Assembly (NCBI GenBank): GCA_027604005.1
Contig: JADGJT010000017.1
Coordinates: 29,836-93,835, forward strand
DNA from: Dinochytrium kinnereticum
Lineage: Eukaryota > Chytridiomycota > Chytridiomycetes > Chytridiales > Chytridiaceae
Length of the DNA: 64,000 bases
Direction of reading: 5' to 3'
The notes under the pieces are model-generated. The model searched no databases, had not been told where the DNA came from, and saw only the letters and a list, made by a program, of their open reading frames with translations. The first letter of the stretch is position 1. Each line of letters begins with the position of its first letter. Positions 46,497 through 59,500 of this stretch are shown here, piece by piece. The translations under genes were made by a program, and so were the position numbers.

Positions 46497-47359
46497 GGGT
46501 TGGGGATGATGGGCGTTGGGATTGCTTAGGGTTATATTTACATCAACCATTAACAAGTTCATCGTAATCTGTATCAATAATATCATAAGATTTTCTTAGG
46601 TTTTATCGGTTTGTAATTTGTTTACAGCTATGATTAAGGAACGTGAATCTTAAGAGACCTCTCCTGTCTTACTAGGCACGACGCAGAGTGCTAACTGTTT
46701 ATGGGGCGGTCATGTAATTTAAACGCATGGATGCTATCCGATACTCCTTAACCATAACGTCTATACAGCTCAATTAGTTCCCGCGACCAGGGCATTAGAG
46801 CAAGTTTTTATTGTAGGCGATGGACATTCCCTAACTTGAGCGATTCAAGGAAGAATGTGAGAGTCGCTCCACAACTCAACCATGCGGGCATTGATTGAGG
46901 GCCTCCAACTCATTCTGCATATGGGTGAATCCGAATAATCGCAAGTCGAGAGTATTGCTTCAAATCCAACATGTGCTGGGCAGATAGCACCAGGGACGGT
47001 ATTTTCATAATATGAAGCTTAGAGGACATATTCTGGTTTTGCTCTGCTCGAAGGAGATGATGGCCTTCATTGGAAAAATTGCAGAAATTTTTTGTGCTCT
47101 CTTGCTCAAAGAAAAAAAGGTGAGATGCTCTTGCCTCGACCGCGACTACCAACCATGGCAAGATGGGGACGGGATGGGAGGAAGGGCCAAGAAGGCTGGT
47201 TCAGCTACCGAACCCTCTACTTACTCGTGCCCTTACCGGTGCCTTCTGTTGCATGACCCGGCTCATACTCTCTCGCTCTTTGGCACAATTTTGCTTCTTT
47301 TTCATGTTCTCCTTGCTGACCTATTGCTCTCCTATTTTATATCGGATCAATTCATCGGA
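46497..47359. other. Intergenic region between cytochrome b561 and NDUFB8
   Basis: 863 bp holding the b561 3' end and the NDUFB8 promoter and leader. The frames inside it lack conserved motifs. Confidence 0.45.
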
Positions 47360-48817
47360 ATGGCACTAGGCATGAGCCCGCAGAGGTTGCAGTCTTTGTA
47401 TAAGCTTGGAGCGGGGGCTGCCTCGGCGGTTCCCCGTCAGCAGCTTCAGCGTCTCTCGGTTCCTCTTGGGGTTGTTTCGATGAGATGGGCTTCGACTGGG
47501 TAAGGATGATTAGCTTACAGATTTTTGGAAGCCTATCTCGTTATGTTTTGCGGGATGATTTTGGGATCGAAGGCGGTTTTTAATGATCATGCCAATTTTT
47601 TTGGAGGGATTCTGGCTAAACTGGAGGATGTATATGTCTGGATTCATTGGGGATTATCTCAACTCATTGGACATTTCGTTTTATCTTGACGGAGGGGGCC
47701 TTGCTGCCATCGATCATGGATGATCAACTTGATATCACTCCTTGTTTAATTTTACTATGAGCATCTTTCCACTCCTTACTCTTGGAAGTCACTTACCTCA
47801 TACCATATGCTCTGTTGCAATCTGTTGCCCTTTTATTCAGCCGTGCCCCCCGAGCCGACCGGATGGAGAAGCCCGGAGAGTCGGACAACCTCGAAAGGCC
47901 ATCCGCGAGTGAGATCTGGACGGCCCGCAACAGCCCCGACCATGCCAGCAGCACTGGTGCCCCTGAGAAAGATGCTGACGCTCTCCTACAAGGCTCTCTC
48001 TACACCCCTCGTAGCAAGCTGGACATTTCCCTTGGACCTCTAGCTTTTCCTCTGAAGTGGCCTGAATATGATCAGGGTTTGAAACCCAACGGAGGTCTTC
48101 CTCATATTGGAACACCCCCTGGTTACGACCCTGCCACTTTTGATGCTCCCGATAACCCTCCTCCTGGAGGATACCCCAACATTCCTCACCAGTGGACTCA
48201 GCTGAAGGACCCTTACAAGTACTGGGATCAACAGGGAAGGAGAACTTACGGAGATGTGCTTCATCGGTATGATAACCTTACTGATGAGTGGGGTATTGGG
48301 CCGAATGTTTCGCCTTGGTTTGGGCTCAAGAAGTCTGCCCAGGCTGCTCTCTTGATCGGTGTGGTTACCTTTGGTGTTGCTTTGTGGAGCCCGGAGGATA
48401 ACCTGTGGTTTGTGAGTATCCGGATGCTTTTGCTGAATATTTTTATTTTATTTTGCAACCAGTTCTCCCTCTTCATTTTTTTTCTTCCCCTTTTTTGGCT
48501 CGTGAATCATAATTCTAATTGACGGAATCAGGCTCCTAAGGACTTCCCCTACAACGGTCTCCGTGTCGAATTGGGTGGTGACCCCAATGACGAGACAAAG
48601 GGTAACTCCATTCGTGTAAGTGGATTTTGATTATTTATTTATTTATTTTTGTCGTTTTTTCCCTTTCCTCTTTCATTTCTTTCCTGGGCTTTGAGAATTC
48701 TTGTTGAACCTTTTTTTTTTTTTTAAATCCCACCTTATCTGTATATGTCCTCCATTCTTCTTATTGCAGGCGCGCAAATACCAAGACCATTTCGACCCCA
48801 ACTACAAAGCTCTCTAG
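47360..48817 (+). CDS. NDUFB8: Mitochondrial complex I subunit NDUFB8 (fungal 20 kDa-type)
   Basis: Accessory subunit of the membrane arm of NADH:ubiquinone oxidoreductase. Four exons (47360-47499, 47841-48411, 48532-48615, 48770-48817) give exactly 280 residues; all phases agree. The N-terminus is a mitochondrial presequence (MALGMSPQRLQSLYKLGAGA, basic and amphipathic). The family core is clear: GGYPNIPHQWTQLKDPYKYW, DQQGRRTYGDVLHRYDNL and DEWGIGPNVSPW, then a membrane helix (ALLIGVVTFGVALWS) and the C-terminal KDFPYNGLRVELGGDP. Animal NDUFB8 has the matching DYP..P.....RPPYKYWD...RRN.GE.LHE.DE. The first intron (341 bp) is long for this window. Its presence implies a respiring mitochondrion. 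Confidence 0.9.
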
Positions 48818-49140
48818 TTGTATGCTTCCACTCTTTTTGAAACAAAATATGATATATGGCAACAAGATCCTCTTCTTTTTCCGTGTGCATTCTTTATGGT
48901 TTTTTTTTTTTCTTTTCTCTCTTCTTTCTTATTTCTTTTCTTGGCAAGCTTGGACGAATGGGTTTATGGACTCTTTGCGTGTTCCCTTTTTCCTCTTTCG
49001 CGGGAAGACTGCAGTCCAAATTGGTGTCCACGGGAGGTGCGCGCTTAGTTGAAAATGTCAGACGTCAGTTAAGGCAGAACAATGGGGTATTGCTCGATGT
49101 ATATATTTGTTTGTAGTTTATACAATTGTCAAACTCGCCG
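48818..49140. other. Convergent 3' region
   Basis: 323 bp between the NDUFB8 stop and the stop of a minus-strand gene. T-rich runs consistent with 3' UTR. No gene seen. Confidence 0.45.
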
Positions 49141-51987
49141 TTACAGATAAGTAAAAAGCCCATACGAACCCGCGTATGCAGCAACATAATAGGAGGCTGC
49201 TCCAAAACAAAGACCCATGAATAAAGTGCCCCAACACATTCTGACGGTGCCAATGGGAATTCCTAAATGAACGGTATTGTTGAGGTTAAGGTCACATATG
49301 GATGTGGGATGTGGAGCGAGTGAATTATAGAAGGAACCCTCTGAAGAAGAAAAGAAAAAAAAAGAAATTAAAAGTGACGCACCATTTCGCAGCTCAATCA
49401 TCAGAAGACTCATTTCGGTGGTCAATTCAAGTGCAAGAAGTGCAAACCCCCTCCATGCTACGGATTGCCTCTTCCATGATCTGATACTATCGGGAAACAA
49501 TAGAACGCAAGTTATCCCAAACAGTGATGACAGGCAATTGGACGACATGTAATCATTCCTGCCCAAAGAGTAACCATGCAAGAGTGTGTCAACGGCTTGA
49601 GACACGACTTGCTGTGCCTTGTCGGTTATAGCTCGTAACTCCATCGTCGACATTTTCTTTGTTCCCAGCATGGATCGTTGCTCGCTTAAGTTTGCTGTTG
49701 AAATTTGGGACCCTGAGAGTCGAAGCAACTCGATCCTTTCCTGATCTTGTTCTACGCGGTGGTGGATAGACTGCCCTGAGTCTGCTTCACTGTCCACTGT
49801 GATGGATATTTGCACATCCGTATTCTTGCTGTCGAATTCCTCTTGGGATGATTGCTCGGTGGGTTTGAGGGGCTCTGGTTCAACCTTTTGACTGCCTCTT
49901 GAGACCAAATATTTTCTTAGCATTATTAAAACGCGTGGGAATATGCGGTCTAATATTATCGTGCATGAGTAGAAGAGCCAGTATTGATCTAATGGAAGAG
50001 TAAGAGGCGATTACAAAGATTCAACCAAATGTCAAAGATGATGGGATGGGTATAAGAAATAAGCAAAAAAAAGCAACACGAAAAGGAACAGACGAGAACC
50101 CTCACTTTCTGCAACCTCTGTTCTTTGCAATCGAAGAAGCTGAAAATGTGAATGTTTGCATCCGTCAATATTTGGGTGAAGAAGGTACGCCGGAAGGTGT
50201 CCAAGTCACTCACCTTGGATGGGAATTGGAGCAGTGCGATGTTCGAAATACGAATGGCAACAACGCTGGCCTCATCGCTGAATGTTGATTTTATCTATTG
50301 ATTACTGGTTAGAAAGCCAAAAAAATATATAATTGGAATATGAGGCTTGGGACCATCGCAAAAAACCTCGAACGGGCAACGGATGCAATGAATTTAAATG
50401 AAGGAGATACCAAAACTACTTACGATAAAGAACATCATGATTTGCGTTGAAGGAATTACGAGAAACGAAAAGATGGACTGAAATGTTAATGAGGTGCCTC
50501 CCTGAACACAAGCCGCGACGACCCATAAAGATAAGCAGAACCAAAGTGAAACAATAAAGCTCTTCAAATCATGTTATTAGATGTCGATTGGGCCTGCACC
50601 AAAAAACACTTACAACTGATAAGATGCTTAGGATCTTCTTATACACACTGTTACCAGTGTCTTTAACTCCTGTGTCTTGTGTATCCGCCAACTCCTTTTT
50701 GTCATGAATTTGTTGGTCTGGTAGAGTGGACGCTGAAGCACCGGGTAATGCGGCTTTAGACGTTTTAGTCCTTCCCTCTTGCGGGGGTGCGAAATCAGTT
50801 AACGGATTTCCTCGGAAAAGTGCGATTATAAAGACGATAAGGCCTGTTTGCGCAAAAGAGATTTAAAGATGAGCCAATTTAGTGCTAATCGATAGGACTA
50901 TGGTAAGAGGAATAGGCAGCTGTAGATTACCGAAAAAGTAGACAGCCCATACGGACAAAGCCATGATGATCTTTCGGTCTCGTCGCCTGCTTAATGTTAA
51001 CCATATGAGTACTCCTATCTGCGCTGTCAGCGTGAAAAATGAGCTTGTTATGAGCTGCTTGAAGATGGCCTGCCATCCAAGCTGGTTTTGTTGTGTGAAT
51101 AAAGGATTTTGTTATAAAGGAAACTTTTGCCGCGTCCCGATAAACATATATGAAAGTAAACGAATAGGAATTGGTGGGGCAAGAGAGGGGAGTCGACAAA
51201 TTATCTGCTTACAAACTTCACCGTGATAAGACAGGCAGAGCTGCCTTCCAATAGAATTGAGTATGCCACGACTGTAGTTATTCAGATGTTGTTAATAATT
51301 GAAGACATAAAGAATCCTTCAGCTTCGCCAACATAAATAAAAAAAAAGTGGTTGACGTGTAAACCAATGAACAATCCAAGAAGCAGGAAGCGATCTCAAA
51401 ACACGCAGTTGTGGCAGCCCCACAAAACAGCATCAAGTCAATAACTTACGTGAAACAGAAGTCACATCCAACGCGCCCCTCAAATCATCACCCCCGCCAT
51501 ATTTGTTCCACTCCATAACCGCCTCAACAGCTGCAAAGCACGCCCACGCCATCAAACTCGCAGTCCCGACAAACAAGATCGCAAACCCCATCATGTTTGT
51601 CAACAGGTTGACAACCTCAACCACAATTGATGTGGTGGCCCTTATCGGCTCAGTACCACTCACAGCCGTCACAGGGATATCGGTGGAAAGTGATTTCATG
51701 GGTATAGGGACTTGAGGATTGATTGGATTCTCCTGGACCGACGTAGGGGGTTCCCAAACTGCTTCATACGATGATGATGAGGAGGTCGCGTTTGTGGGGT
51801 TGGGGGGCTTTGCACTGATGGGAGGCAACTTATGAGAGCCATTCTCCCGGCGATCAAGGATGGAAGAGGATGCGGCTTGAGGTGATGGGTTGTCAGGATA
51901 TTTGTGGGCAGTCCAGCGGTTAAGTCGCTCGCAATCGCTTCCGGGATTGCCAGTCATATCTCGGGCCCCCCTTTCTCCATCCGTCAT
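49141..51987 (-). CDS. Multi-pass membrane protein, paralogue A (family not recognised)
   Basis: ATG at 51987 (MTDGERGARDMTGNPG); about eight exons with short introns; TAA at 49141-49143. A polar, Pro/Ser-rich N-terminal region (about 115 residues) precedes the first hydrophobic segment (VVNLLTNMMGFAILFVGTAS). Further helices: VAYSILLEGSSACLITV; GWQAIFKQLITSSFFTLTAQ and IGVLIWLTL; KIIMALSVWAVYFFG; SLWFCLSLWVVAACVQGG; SIFSFLVIPSTQIMMFF; YWLFYSCTIILDRIFPRVL. A long cytosolic-type polar loop (49.6-49.9 kb) follows, then SLGRNDYMSSNCLSSLFGI, VAWRGFALLALELTTEMSLL, and the last helix in RMCWGTLFMGLCFGAASYYV. Eight or nine passes. The paralogue lies at 52596-54614. A receptor or transporter is possible, but no signature decides it. 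Confidence 0.75.
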
Positions 51988-52595
51988 GACTTTCTGGCTC
52001 CTTGGTCAAGATCAAGCCTGATGGATGACGAAGTTGCGTGAAAGTGGAGGGAGGGGGGGTATCTCCACGGGTTTCCTCTTCACGATGACTTTTGTAAGCG
52101 AGAGGAAGGGTATTGCATGAATGGCGGTTGCGTGAAAGTGGAGGGAAGGGGGAAGCACGTTCTCTCTTCACTTGGTACGAGAGAAAAAGGTTTGGATCGC
52201 ATAAATGGCGTTCGTGTTCAGGGGGTGAAAAGGACGGAACTGGAATGCGATTGTCTTGGTTGATGATTCTCGGATCAACCTGGTTCCTTTGATGATCATG
52301 GGTGGCCTGGTAATCCGCGATCGGGCGAAAAATCATATGAAACCAACAACCTACATAGGGAATCAATTGAACGTTGGATTTCCCTTTGTTTTCAGGCAAG
52401 TTGGTCATCGTTTCCAAGATTATTTTATTTCTTTGCTGTGCCCGTGGTTTTTCTTTTATGAAATAAAAACTCAGCTTTGTTCATCATTATATGTTCATAG
52501 ATACATATGCTCATGCTTATACTGCGAAACCCTCAAAACCCTGCGACTTGCTTCAGCAAGCCCCTCTTGCCGCGCTCTTCCAAATTCTTATCCAG
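51988..52595. other. Spacer between the multi-pass paralogues, with a direct repeat
   Basis: 608 bp. Copies of a 25-bp element (gttgcgtgaaagtggaggga plus a G-run) lie at 52033-52057 and 52127-52152, upstream of paralogue A. No gene is recognised. Confidence 0.5.
52033..52152. repeat. Pair of 25-bp direct repeats
   Basis: Near-identical copies about 94 bp apart, 46-165 bp upstream of the paralogue A start codon. They differ by one base in the G-rich end. Confidence 0.7.
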
Positions 52596-54614
52596 TCATG
52601 TATATTTAAAGAGCTGATGAACACCCGCGTAGATCGACAGATAGGCGGATGCAGTACCGAACGAGAGGCCCGCGAAAAAGTACCCTCGGAATGTCCTTAC
52701 GATACCTATAGGGACGCCTGTGTTAAGGTAAAAGTTGATGTGAATTGGCATGTCATCGAAAAGGTTGTTTTAAGTCAAGAAAACTGGTATTCAAGGCAGA
52801 AAAAGGGGAAAAAGAGAGACGTGCGGAATCTGCGTGAGAAGAAAGGCAAGTTTTCAAACCATTTCTCAACTCAATAAAGACGAACAGCATCTCTGTAACA
52901 ACCTCTGTTAGAAGAAACACAACACCCCTCCAAACCACCGCATCCCTTTCCCTAGATCTAACCCCGTCAGGAAGCAACAACACACACGTCAGCCCATAAA
53001 GCGTCGACAGATAATTCGCCATGCTGTAATCATTCCTTCCAATCGAATAACTCAAAAAAAGCGCATTGGCCGCCTGCGACATCGCTCTGTGAGCCTTACC
53101 CGTTATACCTTGCGTTCTCATCTTGCTGACTGGCCCTTCTGTCCTGACTCTGGACGAGACTTCCGCTAGGGACCGCGATTCGCTGGTGATCGTTACTTCG
53201 TTTTGCTGTGACGAACGGTCGGGTTTGTCGCGGATCGCCGAGTCTTTGGATTGGAGGGAGCTGGGGTCATCATCTTTTAGCATGGATTCTTCGTCTTGGA
53301 GGGGAGTGGGGTCGACTTTGGTGTGGACTTTCGTGATCATGAGTTGGCGAAGCGTTACGAGAATTCTTGGGAGGAGTCGGTCTACGATGATTGAGCAGAT
53401 GTAAAACGCCCAGTAGGATTCTGTAAACGTCTATATTAGTTACATCTTCCGGCCTTCTTTTTTAAAGACGGACAAGGGAAGAGACGTAGGAGGAGGGAGG
53501 TCATGCTGACCTTCACTGATTTGAGTTTTGAGAAGTCTTAACACCTGAAATACGTTAATTAATCCCGAACCAAAACAAAAAGGAATATGAAGAAGTGTTA
53601 ACCCAACCTTTGTAGGAAACTGCAGAAGCCCAAAATTGATCATCCTCACAACCAAAGCGCTCTCATCAAAAAAAGTTGACTTCACCTATGAACCCACCCC
53701 CAAGAAAATTTTAATGAATGATCTCCAAACTGCTCCTCCCCTACCATCCCCAACGCCACCCTTCTCCTCAAACAACAACAAACAAAACCAAACCCGACAA
53801 AACAATGAAATCCAAACACACAAAGAAAAAAAAAAAATAACAAACGGAATCTCAACTCACAGCAAAGAAGATGATAAGTTGAAGCAACGGGATCACGATA
53901 AACGTCGACAAAGCTTGAAACAATGTGGATGAACCTTCTTGAACAAGAGCCGCCGGCATCCACAAGGTTATGCAGTACCACAATGAGACGGATATCCCCT
54001 ATTTTTAAAAAGTAGATTCAAAAGTCTTTAGGTTAATCATATCTCTTTTTCTTCTTCTTCTTCTTTCTTACGGATGGTGGGGGGGGGGGCGGCTAAAAAA
54101 AATGGAGAGGAAAAAAAAAACACGAATACAATAACTAACCGTGACGACAACCTCTGTTACTCTTTTCCTCCATTGAATCTTCTTTATTGGGGGTTGATGG
54201 AGGGTAAGGTCCGTCTTTAAAGCCTCATTCGCCAGCTTCTCGTCCTCGATATGCTCAGGTATCGATTTTCCGTGGAACACGATTATGGTGAAAATAATGA
54301 GACCTTTTTTTTTTATTCAAAAAGCGGTCGTGCGGTCGTGCGGCGGGGGGGACGGGGGGGAATGTGTTAGATTTATGCCGAGCAGTTCACCTATCTGAGA
54401 AGAAAAAGATATGGAGACATTGGAGGGAAGGGGGGTTTCTTGAATTGTTTTTCTTCTTCGTACCTATAAAGTACACCACAAAACATGATAACGACATGAT
54501 GATGCGAACGTATCGCCTGCGATTTTTCGTTGCCCATACGAGGATACCGATTTGAAGCAGGAGGGTCGTCAAGGAGCTTGTTATGAGTTGTTTTGGGATG
54601 GCCCGCCACCCATG
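52596..54614 (-). CDS. Multi-pass membrane protein, paralogue B, apparently lacking the N-terminal region
   Basis: Matches paralogue A exon by exon: HGWRAIPKQLITSSLTTLLL and QIGILVWATKNRRR (A: HGWQAIFKQLITSSFFTLTA); RIIMSLSCFVVYFIG; LIIFTIIVFHGKSIPE; SLWYCITLWMPAALVQEG; STFIVIPLLQLIIFF; DESALVVRMINFGLLQFPTKV; PYWAFYICSIIVDRLLPRIL; SIGRNDYSMANYLSTLYGL; VVWRGVVFLLTEVVTEMLF; and the last exon VPIGIVRTFRGYFFAGLSFG, ending TGA at 52596-52598. The first recognisable exon begins at 54614 and has no ATG. The two exons that encode the N-terminal tail and first helix in A are not found in the 680 bp upstream. The copy may be truncated, may use diverged upstream exons, or may be a pseudogene. Introns carry long G and T runs. 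Confidence 0.65.
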
Positions 54615-55289
54615 CTGCAGATGTTTGTTTTTTAATTTTGGGGGGGAGGGGGAGGGAGAATGTGAGGCGTGAGTGAAGGGTTGGAAGGGGATGTAGGGGG
54701 TTTTTTTTCTTTTCTTTTTCTAAACGTGCGGTTCTTGTAAGCAGAAGGAAGAGAGGCGGGGTGGGTGATCGTTTGTTGTTTTGTTTCGACTATGTTGATG
54801 TACAACGTCAGGGTGGGGGGGTTTCTTTTTTGTTTTTGTTTTTCCTTGTCCAAGGCTGCTAATCACGCGCTTAATGAGTGATGCTTACGGGCGAGACTGC
54901 GCGTCAACCATCACATCACACTATCAAGTGGTCCATCATCACGTCCATCATGTTCAGAGTGGTTGATGTTCGTGAGCATCAACTTCCCGTCTACGGAGTT
55001 TCAACATGGATAGTAGAAGAGCAGCTAAGTATATGCGTGGGAGCCGTTTGACTTTCTATTATTTTGTTGGCTTCTTCCACTTCAGGCTTTCTATTATTTA
55101 CGGAGCATCATGCATGCGTCATAACGAACCCTTACTAGCATTGTTTATGAGGATGAAAGTTGGTTGGTGTCAATAACAGGTTAAGGTGAGGAAGATTCCT
55201 TCTTCAACAAAGTATCTTTTTTTTCTCATGCGCTTTTTCTTCTCAACATGTGGCTGAAACGCAAGCCTGTTATTGGGGTCCCGTCCTTA
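54615..55289. other. Intergenic region
   Basis: 675 bp with G-rich and T-rich tracts (54635-54720, 54810-54850). No exon resembling the start of paralogue A and no other gene are recognised. Confidence 0.45.
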
Positions 55290-58200
55290 TTAAACGTCAG
55301 AGTCTCGTGAACTAGGAGAAGACACTCTTGACCTTCCCTTAGCATCATAGCAGCCTTCTCCTTCCCTCCTCACCGACTCAGACCGTTTTCCCTTTCCAAG
55401 TTCACACGGACGTGACAGTGGATCCATCCCCGGAGACCTCGCCCGTCCCCTAACCCCCTCCAACCCATTGTAAGGCCTCGCCCACTCAATCGACAGAGAA
55501 ACAGCCCCCCTGGCAACTGAATTCTCCTCACCCTCTATGAATAAATCAAACTCTCCACAAATCTTCTCACCAAAAGCCAACCCAAAAATAGGCACCTGAC
55601 AACTCCCATAGCACTCGCCGCTTCGCTCATCTAAGACAACAACATAGAACGCGCCGTGTCGTAGATAGCTGTCAAGGTCCCGTGTCATGGGAATGGGCAA
55701 AACGCGGGTGTGATTAAACAGTGGGTTGGGTGAGGATGAGATGGTCTCGGTCGTCATTTCCTCAAACACGTAGATTTGGAATCCGACAAAGACTGACATG
55801 GATTTATGAATCGGTCGGAGGTTTGCGCAGCGTGTAATTTGAATTATGAGATCGTTGGTCGGGGTTTTGAGCGTTCGTTGAGGGCTTGGATCCTTTGCCG
55901 TGCTTTCAAGGAGATTCAGTGCAAGGGTTCGCTCCTTGTATGCCCTAATCGCCTGCGACATGGGTAAATGCGCACGAAGGCTGTAATCAACCTTCCCAAT
56001 AACCACCTTCCCATCTAAGGCGCTCATCAGGTCCGCATAAAACCGCACAGGAGCCGTACGATCTGGATCGGTCAGCTCCTTCACATTTACAAAGCATTTC
56101 CCAACGCACATAAAGTCCAACCCATTTGACACGCAGACGTTCAGAACAACACGTTGAGTTTGGAGGTACTGAAGGAAGAAATCGTCGGTAAAGACTCGGA
56201 AACTTGACGTGTGGTTAAGGGTTGTGAACGGGGAGGTGCCGAGCGGCGTGATTACGGTTTCGAAGTCGAAGAAGTCAAATATAGCAAAGAGCGTTATGGA
56301 GCTCCGTGTGGGAATGAGGCCAGCATTGTGGAGGTGGATAAGGCCCGGATCGCTTAGGTAGATTGTTTCCAGGTGGATTTCAATGAGGTTTTGGCCTTAA
56401 CATACTTGTTAGCTTCCTACATGGTTTGGGTTTCTGCTTTACCGTTGATGAGATCGACTGGGGTGAAAGTTTCAACCTCATTTTGAGTCTTCCCGCCTTA
56501 GAAAAAAAGATGGTTGATGTGGAAAGATTTTTACGGATTTTTTACCTTTAGCTGTTCCATAGACGATGTTCTTTAGCTGAGCCTCCAATTGTGAGATCTT
56601 GCTTGACCTTAAATCAAGCAGCCGAGCATCTTCTTCCAGTCTCAATTCTGTAAGAAAGAGATACATTAAGAAAGAAAGGAAGAAAAAATTTGTTTTGAGC
56701 AAAGCCCAGAAGTTGACTAATGAAACAAAAATAACTACGAACCATATCCATTCTTAATTGACTCCATCTTTCTATTTAGCCCCTCAACCTCTAGTTTGTA
56801 ATCTCTATTGATATGTTCCTGCAGTGACAACAGCTTTCTCGTCTTTTCCAATTCTTGAATGCACTCTGCGTTCTGAATTCGGAGACTTTGGATTTGTTGT
56901 CTCTCCTATTTTTTTTCTTGATTTAAATAACGTTCCACGCCAAAATGAGGGAGCCGTCACTCACGTTGTCATAATCCCCAAGCTCCATTAGGAACTCAAA
57001 CGAGATACCTCGCTCGCGTTTCAGGCGAAGCATAGAGAGTGCTTCCTCGATTTCAGATAAGTCTAATTCACCGTTAAGACTGAAAGAAGCAAGTTTCTCT
57101 CTAAGCATCTCTAGCTCCTCTGTCAGGTGACTCGAAAGTCCATAGGCTTCATCTTTTTCCCGTCTCAAAGCCTCATACATATCTGTTTACAATAAAAATA
57201 TATTATGCGATTAGAGAGGATTAATAAAGCGCTAAACAATTTCAGCATACTTCTCATTCGCTCTAACTCGGAATGAATATTGGCCTTATCATTCAATTCC
57301 TCGGTGAGCCCTCGTGTGTTTTCATTTAACCTTCGACGAAGCTCATCAATCTCAGCGCAGAGCTCGTTTTCTCGGACCCTTGAAAACTGAGTATTCAAAA
57401 GCCGTTCTTGTTCTTCTTCCAGCAATCGTTTCTCAGCTCTCAAGTCCTGAATGATTTGTCCTTGCTATATCGTGAAAAGTAAGACAAAGAGAAGAAAAAG
57501 TGGCACCTCATCCAATTCCCGTCTATCCGTTTCGAAGCCTTTGATTGTATGTTCAAGATCCAAACCACGTCTCCGTTCTTCTTTCAACTCATGATTCAAG
57601 GTGTTTAGCAATGATGTTGATTCGTCGTGAGATTGCCGAAGTGATTCGCATTCGGATTCGAGGGCAAAGACTTTAGATCTGAGGGAATCTTCGTGAGTTT
57701 TTAGATCGGCTACTTGTACTTGTAAGGCGATGATTTCGGACTCTTTTGATTTTCGCTCTCTATATTTACTTTGTTAAGAAAAACGTTTTTAAAGGTCAGG
57801 GGTGTTACTTTACGCGCAACTCGTCTGACTCGGAGAGCTTCCATTTAAGGGTATCGATGTGCTTCTCGTATTCTTGCAGTTTTGTTCGGAGCATATTCAC
57901 AACCTCCTCTCTATAAAAAAAACACATTAGAATGCCATTTGGTGAAAACATCTCATACAGTTTCTCATAGTCTTCCTTTGAAATCATGCTGTATTTTGAG
58001 AGTGACAATTAATATTCATTGAAGAAGACTAACAATATCTACTTGTCTAGCATAGAGGCTTGTAGCATGTCTCTAACAATTGAATTTAAACATGAGGATA
58101 TGTTACTGGTTCTTACGATGTTTGTGATGCCACTGCCTTGCCTACAAGAGATGGATTCATCTTTCGTTTTTGAGGGCCCTAGGCATAACCGACGTTTAGA

Positions 58201-59246
58201 TTTAAAGTATATATAAATAAGCAGTTGAAAAAGCATTAACATTAAGGGTAATATAAAGGAAAATAAATAAATAAGATTAAATAAGTAATATAGGGTTAGA
58301 AAGTGTGCAGAAGTATGCTTGCCGACCAAGAAAAACAGACGGCAATATGCTCCGTTCTCACGCATTTTCTCACTTATTCGAATCTCTCACCCACCACAAT
58401 TGCTAAAACACTATCAAGAACCTACCGTAGATACCCTTGGAGCAATATGATCATAAGGAGTTCTTTTCCTTGATTCAGCCTCATGCAAAGACCTAAATAA
58501 CTCCGCCTGTATAGAAATAAAAGCAATTTTGTAAAATGGAAAAGAGAAAGAGAAAAACAACAGTTAACAGATACCAACCTTTGCTCTGACTTGATGATTC
58601 TGTTTTGTGAGCTCCCTCACCTGAGCTCTGAGCTCCTCAATCATTGATATGGTTTCCTCTCGTTCTTTCCAATTGGCATCTTTTTTTATTTTTAGGAGAA
58701 GAGTGTATTGAAGTGGTTATCCTTACGGTTGTTGTAGTTGTTGTTGTTGTTGTTGTTGCTGCTGCTCAGACTTCTTTGACCAATACTGTTGTGAGATGAT
58801 GGGTCCTTATTCTTTGAGAGGTCTTCAGAGAGCCGTTGAATCTTGGACAACAACCTTTTATTCAATTCAAAGAGAAAGAGGCGAAAGAGAAAGGGCAATG
58901 CGGTGATGTGAGTTTATTAAAAGAAAAACACAAGAATATGTTGAAGTCCTTACCTCTTTGTCTGGTCATCCTGCGCATTCAGTTTTTTCTTCAGCCTGAT
59001 GTTTTCATCCCTGAGTGTGTAAAGGTGGTCGACCCTGTCGCCGTCCTCTGCGGAGTGTGAGGATCGCTTGAGGGTTTGATGCTGCCTTGCTTTAATTCAA
59101 GAAGAGCCTAAGGTCAGCTGCTTGCGGAGAAATCGAAGAGAGTCAAGGGTGGGTGGGTGTTTTGTGGATAAGAGGCGGGAAATGGAAGGGAGGGTCGAGG
59201 GTGGATGTATGGGCAGCAACAACAAACCATCGCCCCTTCGCAGCAT
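55290..59246 (-). CDS. RPGRIP1L: RPGRIP1L-like ciliary transition-zone protein
   Basis: Scaffold of the ciliary transition zone (NPHP/MKS module). A long coiled-coil region spread over many small exons opens with DHLYTLRDENIRLKKKL (animal: RFLRLHDENILLKQH). It is followed by the RPGRIP1-type N-terminal C2 domain (QNLIEIHLETIYLSD; FDFFDFETVITPLG; FFLQYLQTQ) and the second C2: HLPMSQAIRAYKERTLALNL (animal: VPMDQAIRLYRERAKALGY), NDLIIQITRCANLRPIHKSM, SPNPLFNHTRVLPIPMTRDL (animal: D.MYFPVPM..DLDRYL), CYGSCQVPIFGLAFGEKICG. It ends soon after in a Ser/Arg-rich tail (TAA at 55290), without the C-terminal RPGR-interacting domain of vertebrates. The start is tentative: ATG 59246, a short first exon (MLRRGD), then an intron to AAG|CAAGGCAG. 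A Gln/Asn-coding repeat lies near 58735-58765. Divergent from DNA2. Confidence 0.87.
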
Positions 59247-59500
59247 CGGTCTTTTTGACAATTCCAATAATAATAAATAAACCAAACAGTCGCACAATCA
59301 AGCAGACCCCAGTGTCCGAACAGACAAACTTAGAACACTAGAACATTACACACTGAACACCTGAACACCTTAACACTCGCCAACAAGCAACGATCCAACC
59401 ATCCAACCAACCATCCCTTCATCTACCCGTCCATCCTCCCATCTGCTGCATCCCACCCCAATCGCATCAAGCATTAGCTGTTGACTCAACTTTCAAAGCA
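59247..59500. promoter_or_regulatory. Bidirectional promoter region, RPGRIP1L / DNA2
   Basis: About 250 bp between two divergent starts. The DNA2 side has repeated CCAAC/CCATC runs (59390-59450). Confidence 0.5.

Noticed and set aside
48818..49116. Three overlapping + strand frames
   Set aside because: T-rich 3' UTR of NDUFB8 read in three frames.
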